A stretch of DNA of 64,000 nt from Comamonas sp. (GTDB lineage Bacteria > Pseudomonadota > Gammaproteobacteria > Burkholderiales > Burkholderiaceae_C): NCBI RefSeq assembly GCF_009360615.1, contig NZ_SPEY01000006.1:87297-151296 (forward strand). The letters are read 5' to 3'. Of this stretch, positions 35,468-43,949 are shown piece after piece. How positions within the stretch are numbered: position 1 is the first letter of the stretch; every line of letters starts with the position of its first letter. The position numbers were made by a program, and so were the translations under genes. Below the pieces are notes generated by a model, which was not told where the DNA came from, searched no databases, and saw only the letters and a list, made by a program, of their open reading frames with translations.

Positions 35468-36853
35468 ATGGAAAGCAACCTGAGCTACCGCGCCCTGATC
35501 GCATTGGCCGTGACCACCGTCATGGCTGGTGCCGCCGCTGCCAAAGGCAGCCCCGAGGAAATTGAAAAGCTGGGCAAGTCATTGACCTGTATCGGAGCCG
35601 AAAAGGCCGGCACCGCCAGCGGCGTGCCCGAATACACGGGCAAATGGCTGGGAACGCCGCCTGGCATTCAGTACACGCCGCATGCGGGCCAGCACCCGGT
35701 GGACCCCTATGCCAATGAAAAGCCCCTGTTCTCCATCACGGCCGAGAATGTTGCCAAGTACGCCGCCAATCTGACCGAAGGCCAGAAGGCCATGTTTGCG
35801 CGCTACCCCAAGACTTTCAGCATTCCCGTCTATCCGGGCCACCGCGACTTCCGTTATCCGGACTTTGCCTGTGCCTCGGCCAAAGCCAATGCGCAGAACG
35901 CCGTGATCAGCGCCGACGGAATGGGCGCCGACAACGCGGTCAAGGGGGCCATACCGTTCCCCTTCCCCAAGACCGGCATGGAGCTGGCCTTCAACAACCT
36001 GTTTCCGCTGCGCTCGTTCACCGAACACACACTGCGTGACAACGCCTACGTGATGCAGGATGGCTCCACCGTCTTCGGCCGCGCCGACAACCGCAGCATG
36101 AGCTTGCTGAACTCCCCCGAGCAGGCCGGCAAGCCGCTGGAAGGCACCATGGCCCAGGGCATGAATGCGGTCAAGCTGCCCGAGCGCGAAAAAGGCGGGG
36201 TCAGCGTCAGCCGTGAGCCGGTCAACTTCGGCAAGGACAAGCGTCTGGGCTGGAGCTATGACCCGGGTACACGCCGGGTGCGCCAGATCCCCGAGTACGG
36301 CTTTGACCAGCCCATGGGCGGCGGCGTGGGCGCCAAGATGACGATTGACTCCGACCGTCTCTTCAATGGCTCGCCCGAGCGCTACAACTGGAAGAATCTG
36401 GGCAAGAAGGAAATCTACATTCCCGCCAATGCGTACAAGATTCACGCCAATACCGTGAAGTACGCCGATCTGCTCAAGCCCGGCCATGCCAACCCCGACT
36501 ACATGCGCTATGAACTGCGCCGCGTCTGGGTGCTGGAAGCCACGCTCAAGGAAGGCTATCGCCATCTCTATGGCAAGCGCGTGCTTTTCCTTGACGAAGA
36601 CACCGGCCACGCCGTGATGAGCGACTTCTACGATGCACGCGGCAATCTGTGGCAGCAAGGCCTCATCAATTACTACTACGCGTTTGATGCCAACGCCTGG
36701 CATGCAGGCACGGCTTTCTACCACGACCTGATCGGCGGCGGCTATGTGGCCTACAACCTGTTCCAGGAGCGCCCCAAGGGCCCCGTGCTCAACAAGGGAG
36801 ACATGAATCCCTCCATGTTCACCCCTGAGGCCACGCGCAACGCCGGCACCTGA
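35468..36853 (+). CDS. DUF1329 exported protein
   Basis: 461 residues from ATG 35468, with GAGG about 8 bases upstream. Signal peptide ending GAAAAK. The mature part matches DUF1329, a LolB/LppX-like fold family of the cell envelope: MGADNAVKGAIPFPFP, WSYDPGTRRVRQIPEYGFDQP, RLFNGSPERYNWK, YELRRVWVLEATLKEGYRH and YFDARGNLW-like FYDARGNLWQQG. DUF1329 proteins usually occur next to DUF1302 outer-membrane proteins and genes for hydrophobic substrates. Here the partners downstream are DUF1254/DUF1214 and an alkyl-sulfatase-like protein, suggesting handling of a hydrophobic compound in the envelope. Function not established. Confidence 0.87.
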   Translation: MESNLSYRALIALAVTTVMAGAAAAKGSPEEIEKLGKSLTCIGAEKAGTASGVPEYTGKWLGTPPGIQYTPHAGQHPVDPYANEKPLFSITAENVAKYAANLTEGQKAMFARYPKTFSIPVYPGHRDFRYPDFACASAKANAQNAVISADGMGADNAVKGAIPFPFPKTGMELAFNNLFPLRSFTEHTLRDNAYVMQDGSTVFGRADNRSMSLLNSPEQAGKPLEGTMAQGMNAVKLPEREKGGVSVSREPVNFGKDKRLGWSYDPGTRRVRQIPEYGFDQPMGGGVGAKMTIDSDRLFNGSPERYNWKNLGKKEIYIPANAYKIHANTVKYADLLKPGHANPDYMRYELRRVWVLEATLKEGYRHLYGKRVLFLDEDTGHAVMSDFYDARGNLWQQGLINYYYAFDANAWHAGTAFYHDLIGGGYVAYNLFQERPKGPVLNKGDMNPSMFTPEATRNAGT

Positions 36854-36980
36854 GCGCCGGCCTCTTTGATGAACCTCCGGCACACGCCTCATGGCGCACC
36901 GCCGCAGACAGGTTCCGGCCGGGCCGGGCTGCAGAGAGCCTCCGGCCCGGCCATCACCACCAGATCACCTTCTCAATCAC

Positions 36981-38378
36981 ATGTCAAAGTCGAATCGCAC
37001 CGGGCTGCATGCCGCGGCAGCTGCTGCATTGAGCCTTTGCCTGGGCGCAGCCCATGCACAGACATCCGTCGCCACCGAGGAACAGGCGCTGGACAGCCTG
37101 ATCCGCGAGGCCATGCTCTACGCCTACCCTTATCAGGAATTCATGAAAATGCGGCATGAAGCCCTCGAGGTCAAAGACTCGCCCACGGCCACCACACTCA
37201 ACCATTTCCGCCACTCGCGCCACCTGGCCACGCCCCGGGACCGCTGGGCCAACGGCCCGATTCGGGACACGTTCTACTCCACCGCCTGGCTGGATCTCGA
37301 AAAGTCTCCCATGCTGCTGTCCCTGCCCGAAACCCATGGCCGCTATTACGTGGTCGCCATGATCGGCGCAGACCTCAACACCTTCTCCTATGCAGGCCGA
37401 CGCCTTGGCGGCACCCAGGCACGCACCGTGGCCCTGGTCGGCCCTCGCTGGAGCGGCAAGGTCCCCCAGGTTGACCAGATCGTGCGTGCGCCTACGCGCG
37501 ATGTCTATCTGAATCTGCGGGTGCTGGTCACCGGCGAAGACGACCTCGAGGCCGCCCATGCTGTGCAGGACGGCTTTCACATCGCGCCATTGCTCCCAAC
37601 GGCCGAAGACAGCCCGCGTCTCAGGCCCCGAGCGCAGGACTGGGGCCGCTTTGTCGATGTGGCCAACGAGGCACTGGTGCGCAACCCTCCCCCCGGCACG
37701 GAGCAAAAGCTGCTTGAGCGCTTTGCCAGCGTCGGCATCTGCGGCAAGCCCTGCCGCTGGGACAAGCTGCCCGATTCCGTGCAGCAACGCTGGCGGACCC
37801 TGGCCCCCGAAATCGAGAAGAACGAGCTCAAGAATCGCCTGAATGCCGACCGCAGGACGGCAGACCCTGGACGCAGAAACGGCTGGACACCTTACCGCCT
37901 GCCGGATGGCTTTGGTACAGACTACGCCATGCGTGCCCAGTCGGCAGCCATGTCGGGTGGCATTCTTGGGCTGACCGCGGCAGAAGCCACCTATTTCGCT
38001 GCCAGTGTGGATACCAACAATCAGGCTCTCGGCAAAGGACAGGCTTACCGCCTGCATCTGCCCCAGGGCCGCTTGCCCGCCGATGCATTCTGGTCTGTCT
38101 CTCTGTATGAATTCGTGACCGGAGGCCAGTACATGGTGGACAACCCCATCAACCGCTACGCCATCGGCGACCGCACCAAGGGCCTGAAGTTCAACGCCGA
38201 CGGCAGCCTCGACATCTGGTTGCAACCCACGGATCCAGGCCCGGAAAAGCGTGCCAACTGGCTGCCCACGCCCGCAAAAAACCTGTTCTATCTGATGGCC
38301 CGTGCCTACCAGCCATGGCCCGAGGTGCTGGACCCTTCGTGGACTCCCGAACCGGTTCAACCAATCCACGCCCAATGA
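36981..38378 (+). CDS. DUF1254/DUF1214 exported protein
   Basis: 465 residues from ATG 36981. Signal peptide ending AAHAQ. N-terminal DUF1254 (AMLYAYPYQEFMKMRH, TLNHFRHSRHLATPRDRW, TFYSTAWLDLEKSPMLLSLP) and C-terminal DUF1214 (AFWSVSLYEFVTGGQYMVDN, INRYAIGDRTKGLKFNADG, NWLPTPAKNLFYLMARAYQP). The biochemical role of this two-domain family is unknown. The stop overlaps the next start (ATGA), so it is co-translated with the alkyl-sulfatase-like protein. Confidence 0.9.
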   Translation: MSKSNRTGLHAAAAAALSLCLGAAHAQTSVATEEQALDSLIREAMLYAYPYQEFMKMRHEALEVKDSPTATTLNHFRHSRHLATPRDRWANGPIRDTFYSTAWLDLEKSPMLLSLPETHGRYYVVAMIGADLNTFSYAGRRLGGTQARTVALVGPRWSGKVPQVDQIVRAPTRDVYLNLRVLVTGEDDLEAAHAVQDGFHIAPLLPTAEDSPRLRPRAQDWGRFVDVANEALVRNPPPGTEQKLLERFASVGICGKPCRWDKLPDSVQQRWRTLAPEIEKNELKNRLNADRRTADPGRRNGWTPYRLPDGFGTDYAMRAQSAAMSGGILGLTAAEATYFAASVDTNNQALGKGQAYRLHLPQGRLPADAFWSVSLYEFVTGGQYMVDNPINRYAIGDRTKGLKFNADGSLDIWLQPTDPGPEKRANWLPTPAKNLFYLMARAYQPWPEVLDPSWTPEPVQPIHAQ

Positions 38379-39883
38379 ATGCAGCGATGGCAAACATGAA
38401 AAAAACATTTAGGCTTTCCCGACACACCTTCGTCACGGCCCTCGCACTGTGCCAGCTCGGTGCGGGCACGGCCAACGCCCACGATCAGGATGACCGCGGG
38501 GGCTCGGGAGCGAAAAGCCCCGCCGTGCTTGCTGCCCGCGCCCAGGTGTTCAAGGCCAATCCGCAGATGGTCAGGTCCATCATGGAAGGCGGTGGCTTTG
38601 GCACCGAGCTGTCGTATGCGGTGGCCAACAGCATGTACAGCCGAACCGACCAGAACGCCATCGCAGAGGCCCGAGCCAGACTCAAGGTAGAGGCCGTGGC
38701 TCCGCGTACCTGGCTGCTGCGCTTTCCCATCGTCAATGTGGTGGTCTTCGAGACCGATGAAGGCCTGGTTCTGGTCGATAGCGGCTACGCCCCCGCAGGC
38801 CCAGCCTTGGCCGAGACGCTGAAGCAGCTCAGCAACAAGCCGCTGCACACCGTCATCCTGACCCACTTTCATGCCGACCACGCCTTTGGCGCCTGGGCAT
38901 TGATGGACCAGAAGCCGCGTGTGGTGACCGAGCAGCGCTTCATCGCCCAGATGGAGCTGGACATGCGCAGCAACGGCCTGATCGCGCGCAACAACCAGCA
39001 AAGCGTGGCCGACGTGCCGCGCACCTGGGCCGATGCAGTGCGCCCCACAGAGACCTTCCAGGACAAGACCACGCTCACCATAGGCGGCGAAGACTTTGTG
39101 CTGACCCATGCACGCGGCGAGACCGAAGACCAGATCTGGGTTGCCGTGCCGGGCCGCAAGATCGTGGCCAGCGCGGATTACTTCCAGGGCTTTCTGCCCA
39201 ATGCGGGCAATGGCAAACGCCGTCAGCGCTACCCCGAGGAGTGGGCGCAGGCCCTGCGGGACATGGCTGCACTCAACCCCCGATTGCTGCTGCCCGCACA
39301 CGGCCCCGCCCTCGCCAGTCCGGAGGAAATCCAGGATCGCCTGCCGGCGCAAGCCCAGATGCTGGACAGCATTGCCAGGCAGGTGGTGAGCGGCCTGAAC
39401 AGCGGCGAGCGCCGTGATCTGGTGATTGACAAGATCGCGCTGCCGCCGGCTCTGGCCGGGCGCAGCGATGCACGCGAGCTCTATGTGTCGGCCAAGGACA
39501 TCGGCCGCATGGTGGTCAGCGAGTACAGCGGCTGGTGGGACGATATCCCCTCGCACTGGCGCCCGGCGCCGCTGGCCCATGAAGCCAAGGAACTGGTGCA
39601 GCTTGCAGGCGGTGCCAGGCCGATGATTCGGCGGGCCACGGCATTGGCCGACCGCAACCCGGAACTGGCCTCGCACCTGGCCGACTGGGCCTGGTACGCG
39701 GACAGCGACGACCCCGAGGTGGCACAAGGGGCGCTCGACGTCTATGCCCGACGGGTCGCCAGACCGCTGCCCACACAGGAAGCGCTGGTCTACGCCGAGC
39801 ACATGGTACGCCTGCAGCTCAGACTCAACGAACTGGCCCGCCGGAGCACTGCGGGCGATGCGCGGCCCGCCCCGGAGAAGTAA
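38375..39883 (+). CDS. exported metallo-beta-lactamase-fold protein, alkyl-sulfatase-like
   Basis: 502 residues from ATG 38375 (or ATG 38396, MKKTFRLS). Signal peptide ending TANAH. Zinc motif THFHADHAFG, further ligands in THARGETEDQ and the late PAHGP, then the alkyl-sulfatase dimerisation domain (SGWWDDIPSHWRP, LVQLAGGARPMIRRATALAD, ELASHLADWAWYAD). It lacks the C-terminal SCP2-like lipid-binding domain of SdsA1-type enzymes. It probably hydrolyses a sulfate or related ester in the periplasm. Its stop codon touches the stop of the opposing gene with no base between. Confidence 0.87.
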   Translation: MNAAMANMKKTFRLSRHTFVTALALCQLGAGTANAHDQDDRGGSGAKSPAVLAARAQVFKANPQMVRSIMEGGGFGTELSYAVANSMYSRTDQNAIAEARARLKVEAVAPRTWLLRFPIVNVVVFETDEGLVLVDSGYAPAGPALAETLKQLSNKPLHTVILTHFHADHAFGAWALMDQKPRVVTEQRFIAQMELDMRSNGLIARNNQQSVADVPRTWADAVRPTETFQDKTTLTIGGEDFVLTHARGETEDQIWVAVPGRKIVASADYFQGFLPNAGNGKRRQRYPEEWAQALRDMAALNPRLLLPAHGPALASPEEIQDRLPAQAQMLDSIARQVVSGLNSGERRDLVIDKIALPPALAGRSDARELYVSAKDIGRMVVSEYSGWWDDIPSHWRPAPLAHEAKELVQLAGGARPMIRRATALADRNPELASHLADWAWYADSDDPEVAQGALDVYARRVARPLPTQEALVYAEHMVRLQLRLNELARRSTAGDARPAPEK

Positions 39884-40789
39884 TCACTGCGACAGGCCCT
39901 GCGGCAGCTTTCCGTCACCGGCAAAGGCATTGATCGGCAGCTGAATATAGGTGCGGCCATCATCCTGTGCAGGCGGCAACTTGCCTGCCCGCACGTTGAC
40001 CTGCACAGAGGGCAGGATCAGCGTGGGCATTTCCAGCGTGGCGTCGCGTGCGTTGCGCATCTGCACGAACTCCGCCTCGCCAATGCCATCGTGCACATGG
40101 ATGTTGCCGCTGCGCTGGGCCTGCACGGTGGTCTGCCATTGCGGCTTGCGCCCTGCAGGCGGGTAGTCGTGGCAGACAAAGATGCGGGTCTGCTCGGGCA
40201 GCGCCAGAATGCGACGGATCGACCGGTAGAGCGTCGCCGCATCGCCGCCGGGAAAATCGGCGCGTGCCGTGCCCACATCGGGCATGAAAAGGGTGTCGCC
40301 CACAAACACGGCATCCTCGACACGATAGGCCATATCGGCCGGAGTGTGGCCGGGCACATGCATGGCCAGCAGTTGCAGCTGCCCCAGCGGCAGACGCTCG
40401 CCATGCTGCACCAGATGATCGAACTGGCTGCCGTCTGGCATGAAGCTGCGCTCGAAATGATAGATCTTGCGAAACACAGCCTGCACATCGCGGATATGGG
40501 CACCGATTGCCACCTTGCCGCCCAGGTGGTGGCGGATATGCTGGGCCGCCGAGAGGTGATCGGCATGCGCATGGGTTTCCAGGATCCACTCCAGCCGCCA
40601 GCCTCTGCCACGCACAAAATCGGTCAATGCATCCGCTGAGCGGGTGCTCAGGGTTCCGGATTTCGGCTCGAAATCCAGCACCGGGTCGATCACGGCAGCC
40701 TGACCACTGACCGTATCGGCAACGACATAGCTCAGGGTGCCGGTAGCGGCATCAAAAAACGGCTCGATATGCATCAGGCTGGCGGACAT
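39884..40789 (-). CDS. metallo-beta-lactamase-fold persulfide dioxygenase-like protein
   Basis: 301 residues. HAHADH motif (ILETHAHADHLSAAQHI), FDATLSYVV-like N-terminus (FFDAATGTLSYVVAD), VPGHTPADMAY, VFVGDTLFMPDVGTARADFPGG and FVCHDYPP match the ETHE1/Blh subgroup of glyoxalase-II-like enzymes, which oxidise glutathione persulfide to sulfite with iron. Divergent from an ArsR-family regulator of the BigR/SqrR type followed by two YeeE/YedE genes, the classical setting of Blh in Xylella and Agrobacterium. Confidence 0.88.
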   Translation of the reverse strand: MSASLMHIEPFFDAATGTLSYVVADTVSGQAAVIDPVLDFEPKSGTLSTRSADALTDFVRGRGWRLEWILETHAHADHLSAAQHIRHHLGGKVAIGAHIRDVQAVFRKIYHFERSFMPDGSQFDHLVQHGERLPLGQLQLLAMHVPGHTPADMAYRVEDAVFVGDTLFMPDVGTARADFPGGDAATLYRSIRRILALPEQTRIFVCHDYPPAGRKPQWQTTVQAQRSGNIHVHDGIGEAEFVQMRNARDATLEMPTLILPSVQVNVRAGKLPPAQDDGRTYIQLPINAFAGDGKLPQGLSQ

Positions 40790-40848
40790 GGCAACTCCTT
40801 GAATGGTGCAACTGAAATGCTGAGGCTCGGCAATCAGTTTACTTTTTT

Positions 40849-40859
40849 ATATAATATAT
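40849..40859. promoter_or_regulatory. candidate BigR-type operator
   Basis: AT-rich inverted repeat atata-a-tatat in a 30-bp A/T tract just upstream of the ArsR-family gene. BigR operators described in other bacteria are AT-rich palindromes overlapping the promoter of the same divergent pair. Confidence 0.5.
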
Positions 40860-40883
40860 GAAAATATTTTAATGAAAGAAACC

Positions 40884-41228
40884 ATGTCTCCTTCAACCTT
40901 TGACAACGCTCAAGCCGCCCTGGATCTGCAGGCCATGCGTGCCCATGCGGGCGAAGCCGTGGCCATGCTCAAGCTGCTGGGCAACGAAGACCGGCTTCTG
41001 CTGCTGTGCCAGCTCGCCCAGCAGGAGCGCACGGTCAGCGAGCTGGAATCGTTGACCGGCGTGTCCCAGCCCACCCTGTCCCAGCAACTGGGCATTCTGC
41101 GGCGCGAGGGTCTGGTCAGCACGCGACGCGAAGGCAAGTTCATCTGGTATCAGCTGGCCGACGCCCGGGCCCTGCAGCTGATGCAAGCCCTGTATCAATT
41201 GTTCTGCCAACCTGGAGAGGCTGCATGA
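40884..41228 (+). CDS. bigR: ArsR-family sulfide/persulfide sensor (BigR/SqrR-like)
   Basis: 114 residues from ATG 40884 (GAAAG upstream); ATG 40872 has no ribosome site. Winged helix-turn-helix ([38 protein letters not shown]). Two Cys, one in LLLLCQLAQ and one in the C-terminal LFCQPGEAA, match the dithiol switch of BigR and SqrR that forms a polysulfide bridge on exposure to persulfide. It probably represses its own operon and the divergent persulfide dioxygenase-like gene. Confidence 0.86.
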   Translation: MSPSTFDNAQAALDLQAMRAHAGEAVAMLKLLGNEDRLLLLCQLAQQERTVSELESLTGVSQPTLSQQLGILRREGLVSTRREGKFIWYQLADARALQLMQALYQLFCQPGEAA

Positions 41229-41668
41229 ATATCTTGTGGAGTGATTTCACGCCCTGGGCATCGCTGGCCGGAGGCCTGCTGATCGGCCTGTCGGCCGCCC
41301 TGCTCATTGCCTTGCTGGGGCGGGTCGCCGGCATCAGCGGCATCGCGGCAGCGCTGCTGCAGTTGCCGACCTGGTCGAGCGTCCAGCAGTGGGGATGGCG
41401 TCTGGCATTCATCCTGGGCATGGTCTCAGCGCCGTTGCTCTGGTCGCTGTTTGCCCCCCTGCCGCCCATGGCGCTTCCGTCCAGCCCGGCGCTCGTCATC
41501 GTCGCCGGCCTGCTGGTGGGCTTTGGCACGCGCATGGGCTCGGGCTGCACCAGCGGTCACGGGGTGTGCGGGCTATCGCGCCTGTCACTGCGCTCGCTGG
41601 CCGCCACGCTGTGCTTTATCGCCACGGGTGCCATCACCGTGTTCGTGATGCGCCATGTCATCGCTTGA
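41225..41668 (+). CDS. YeeE/YedE-family sulfur transporter subunit, first half
   Basis: 147 residues from ATG 41225, overlapping the regulator stop (ATGA). Membrane protein with the family motif [21 protein letters not shown], whose Cys residues line the thiosulfate path in YeeE. In BigR operons this pair of half-size proteins is thought to move sulfur compounds out of or into the cell. Confidence 0.88.
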   Translation: MNILWSDFTPWASLAGGLLIGLSAALLIALLGRVAGISGIAAALLQLPTWSSVQQWGWRLAFILGMVSAPLLWSLFAPLPPMALPSSPALVIVAGLLVGFGTRMGSGCTSGHGVCGLSRLSLRSLAATLCFIATGAITVFVMRHVIA

Positions 41669-41687
41669 GTCGCCACAAAGGAACATC

Positions 41688-42107
41688 ATGATCCCCAATA
41701 TTGCAGCCTTGCTTTGCGGGCTTGTGTTCGGTCTGGGCCTGATTCTCTCGGGCATGGGCAACCCCGCCAAGGTGCAGAACTTTCTCGATTTTTTCGGCCG
41801 CTGGGATCCCTCACTGGGCTTCGTCATGGGCGGCGCCATCACGGTCGGCATGATTGCCTTCACCTGGGCCAAACGCCGCAAGACGGCGCTGCTGGGCGAG
41901 CCCATGCAACTGCCGACCAGCACCGTCATTGATCGCACGCTGCTGACGGGCTCCGCCCTGTTTGGCATCGGCTGGGGACTGGCAGGCTTTTGCCCCGGCC
42001 CGGCACTGATGAATCTGGCGACGCTCACACCACAGGTCTGGCTGTTTGTCGCCGCGATGCTACTGGGCATGCGGGCACACCATCGGTGGACATCGAGGAA
42101 AAACTGA
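41688..42107 (+). CDS. YeeE/YedE-family sulfur transporter subunit, second half
   Basis: 139 residues from ATG 41688 (AAAGGA upstream). Motifs LILSGMGNPAKVQNFLDFFG and GIGWGLAGFCPGPALMNLA are those of the second DUF395 half. Forms a pair with the preceding protein. Confidence 0.9.
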   Translation: MIPNIAALLCGLVFGLGLILSGMGNPAKVQNFLDFFGRWDPSLGFVMGGAITVGMIAFTWAKRRKTALLGEPMQLPTSTVIDRTLLTGSALFGIGWGLAGFCPGPALMNLATLTPQVWLFVAAMLLGMRAHHRWTSRKN

Positions 42108-42181
42108 AACTCGCAGCGAGCAGCTCGTGCGTTCCCCCGATGGGCTGCCTGGGGCAGGCACGCCGCCTGCGCCGTCGGCCT

Positions 42182-43102
42182 TCAGTCTTGCGGCATCAAG
42201 GCCTGGGCAAAATGCCGGGCCGGAGCCGGCAGCTCTGCAAAGCTGATGGCATACAGCTGAAGGCTGCGCTCCGCCCAGGCATCGGTCAGCGGCACGGCAT
42301 GCAGAGCGCGTGCCTCGCCCAGGCGCTGGTAGGCGCCTTCGGGCATGACCCCCACGCCCAGTCCGCACTCGATCATCCGGCACATGGCACTCAGGCTGTC
42401 GACCTCGATGCGCTGGCGCAGCATGCGCCTGCCCGCGCGGGCCTGCCGATCAAGCATCTCCTGCACGATGCTGCTGTCGCGCAAGCCGATCTGGGCATAG
42501 TCCAGCGCTTCTTCATAGGCCAGCTCCTGATGGCGGGCCAGAGCATGATCGCTGGGCATGATCAGCACCATGCGCTCGCGCCGGTAGGGCATGGACTCCA
42601 GCCCCTCGACTTCATCGCTGGGGCTGCAGACGCCAAGATCAGCCATGTGATCGCGCACGGCGCGTGCGACCGAGCGGCTGGTCGCCTGGCGCAGATCAAT
42701 GCGGATGTCGGGATGATGTTTCACGAAGATCGCAATATCCTCGGGCAGAAACTGCTCCACAGCCGAAGCATTGGCACTGAGACGCACCAGCCCGCGTATG
42801 CCGCGCGCATATTCGCCCAGGTCGTCGCGCAAATGCTCGACCCCCAGAAGAATCGTGCGCGCATGCGCCAGCAGCAACTCTCCGGCAGGAGTCGGACGCA
42901 CTCCGCGGGCATGGCGCAACAGCAAGGGCGTGCGCGCCAGGGATTCCAGTTCGGCAACACGCTTGCTCACGGCCGACGCGACCATGCCGCCCTGTTCGGC
43001 CGCACGCGCAATGCTGCCGCATTCGCAGATCAGCACGAACAGATCCAGCGATGAAAGGTCGATCTGGCGCAGAAAGCTGCGCGGCGAAGTGAAGTCGGAC
43101 AT
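42182..43102 (-). CDS. LysR-family transcriptional regulator
   Basis: 306 residues from ATG 43102; the open frame upstream shows no conserved sequence. Helix-turn-helix LFVLICECGSIARAAEQ with ASAVSKRVAELE, then the substrate domain (VRLSANASAVEQFLPEDIA, GVCSPSDEVEGLES, GLGVGVMPEGAY). Divergent from the orotate-phosphoribosyltransferase-like gene, which together with the M20 gene is its probable target. Confidence 0.86.
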   Translation of the reverse strand: MSDFTSPRSFLRQIDLSSLDLFVLICECGSIARAAEQGGMVASAVSKRVAELESLARTPLLLRHARGVRPTPAGELLLAHARTILLGVEHLRDDLGEYARGIRGLVRLSANASAVEQFLPEDIAIFVKHHPDIRIDLRQATSRSVARAVRDHMADLGVCSPSDEVEGLESMPYRRERMVLIMPSDHALARHQELAYEEALDYAQIGLRDSSIVQEMLDRQARAGRRMLRQRIEVDSLSAMCRMIECGLGVGVMPEGAYQRLGEARALHAVPLTDAWAERSLQLYAISFAELPAPARHFAQALMPQD

Positions 43103-43250
43103 GGTCAATGGCCGGCGGGCACTTGAAGGCGCAGCCGGGGATTTCGGCAAAAGGTACCCGGTCACGCCCAGGCACAAAGCACGAGCCATCTCGTTTTGGA
43201 ACGGCTCGAGGAATTTTAGCCACTTCTTGCCGCAGGCCTGGCTACTTAAC

Positions 43251-43949
43251 ATGCCCGCTTTGCAAACACACACTCACATGCTTCTTTCCGCTTCCGACGC
43301 GCCACGCGTTGCCCAGGCCCTGGTCGGCCTCGGCGCTGTACGCATTGCTTCGCATCAACCGTTTATCTATACCTCGGGCTGGGCCAGCCCGGTCTATGTG
43401 GATGCGCAAGTCCTGATGTCCGATGTCGCACTGCGCGGTGAAATCATGGACATCGCGGCCCGCTGCATGCGCCCTCTGATTGCTGCACGCGGCATCAATG
43501 CCATCGTGGGAACCGAAAGCTCGGGCATTGCTTTTGCCGCATGGCTGGCCGAGCGACTGGCGCTGCCCATGCTGTACCTGCGCAAGCGCCCGGTCGGCTG
43601 GGACATCACGGCCCAGCTCGAAGGTCGACTGCCCGACAACGCCAAGGTCCTACTGGTGGATGACGTCACCACCGACGGCCGCTCCAAGGCCGGCACGGTT
43701 GCCGCCTTGCGCCGCGCCGGCCCCGTGGTAGAGGACGTGCTGGTTCTGCTCGACTATGCGCTCTATGCCTCCCAGGCCGGCACACTTGCCGATCACGCCT
43801 TGTCCCTGCACGCCCTGGCAACCTGGAATCAGCTGCACGAAGCACTGCTGGCGAGCGGACAGCTCAGTGCGGAGCAAAAAGCCACTTTGGCGGACTTCTC
43901 GGCCTCGCCTGTGGACTGGTCCATCCGCCACGGAGGCAGCGGAGCATGA
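43251..43949 (+). CDS. pyrE: orotate phosphoribosyltransferase-like protein
   Basis: 232 residues from ATG 43251 (or 223 from ATG 43278; neither has a clear ribosome site). Type I phosphoribosyltransferase with the PRPP loop VLLVDDVTTDGRSKAG, YLRKRPVGWD with the KK/KRP motif of OPRTases, and FIYTSGWASPVYVD near the N-terminus. OPRTase makes OMP from orotate and PRPP. Location beside a LysR gene and an N-carbamoyl-amidase suggests a specialised paralog, in which case the chromosome should carry a second pyrE. Confidence 0.8.
   Translation: MPALQTHTHMLLSASDAPRVAQALVGLGAVRIASHQPFIYTSGWASPVYVDAQVLMSDVALRGEIMDIAARCMRPLIAARGINAIVGTESSGIAFAAWLAERLALPMLYLRKRPVGWDITAQLEGRLPDNAKVLLVDDVTTDGRSKAGTVAALRRAGPVVEDVLVLLDYALYASQAGTLADHALSLHALATWNQLHEALLASGQLSAEQKATLADFSASPVDWSIRHGGSGA

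Noticed and set aside
36984..38408. Minus-strand open frame opposite the DUF1254/DUF1214 gene (similar ones at 35579-36892 and 38357-39802)
   Set aside because: Shadows of conserved exported proteins; no signal peptide logic, no motif, low-complexity residue use.
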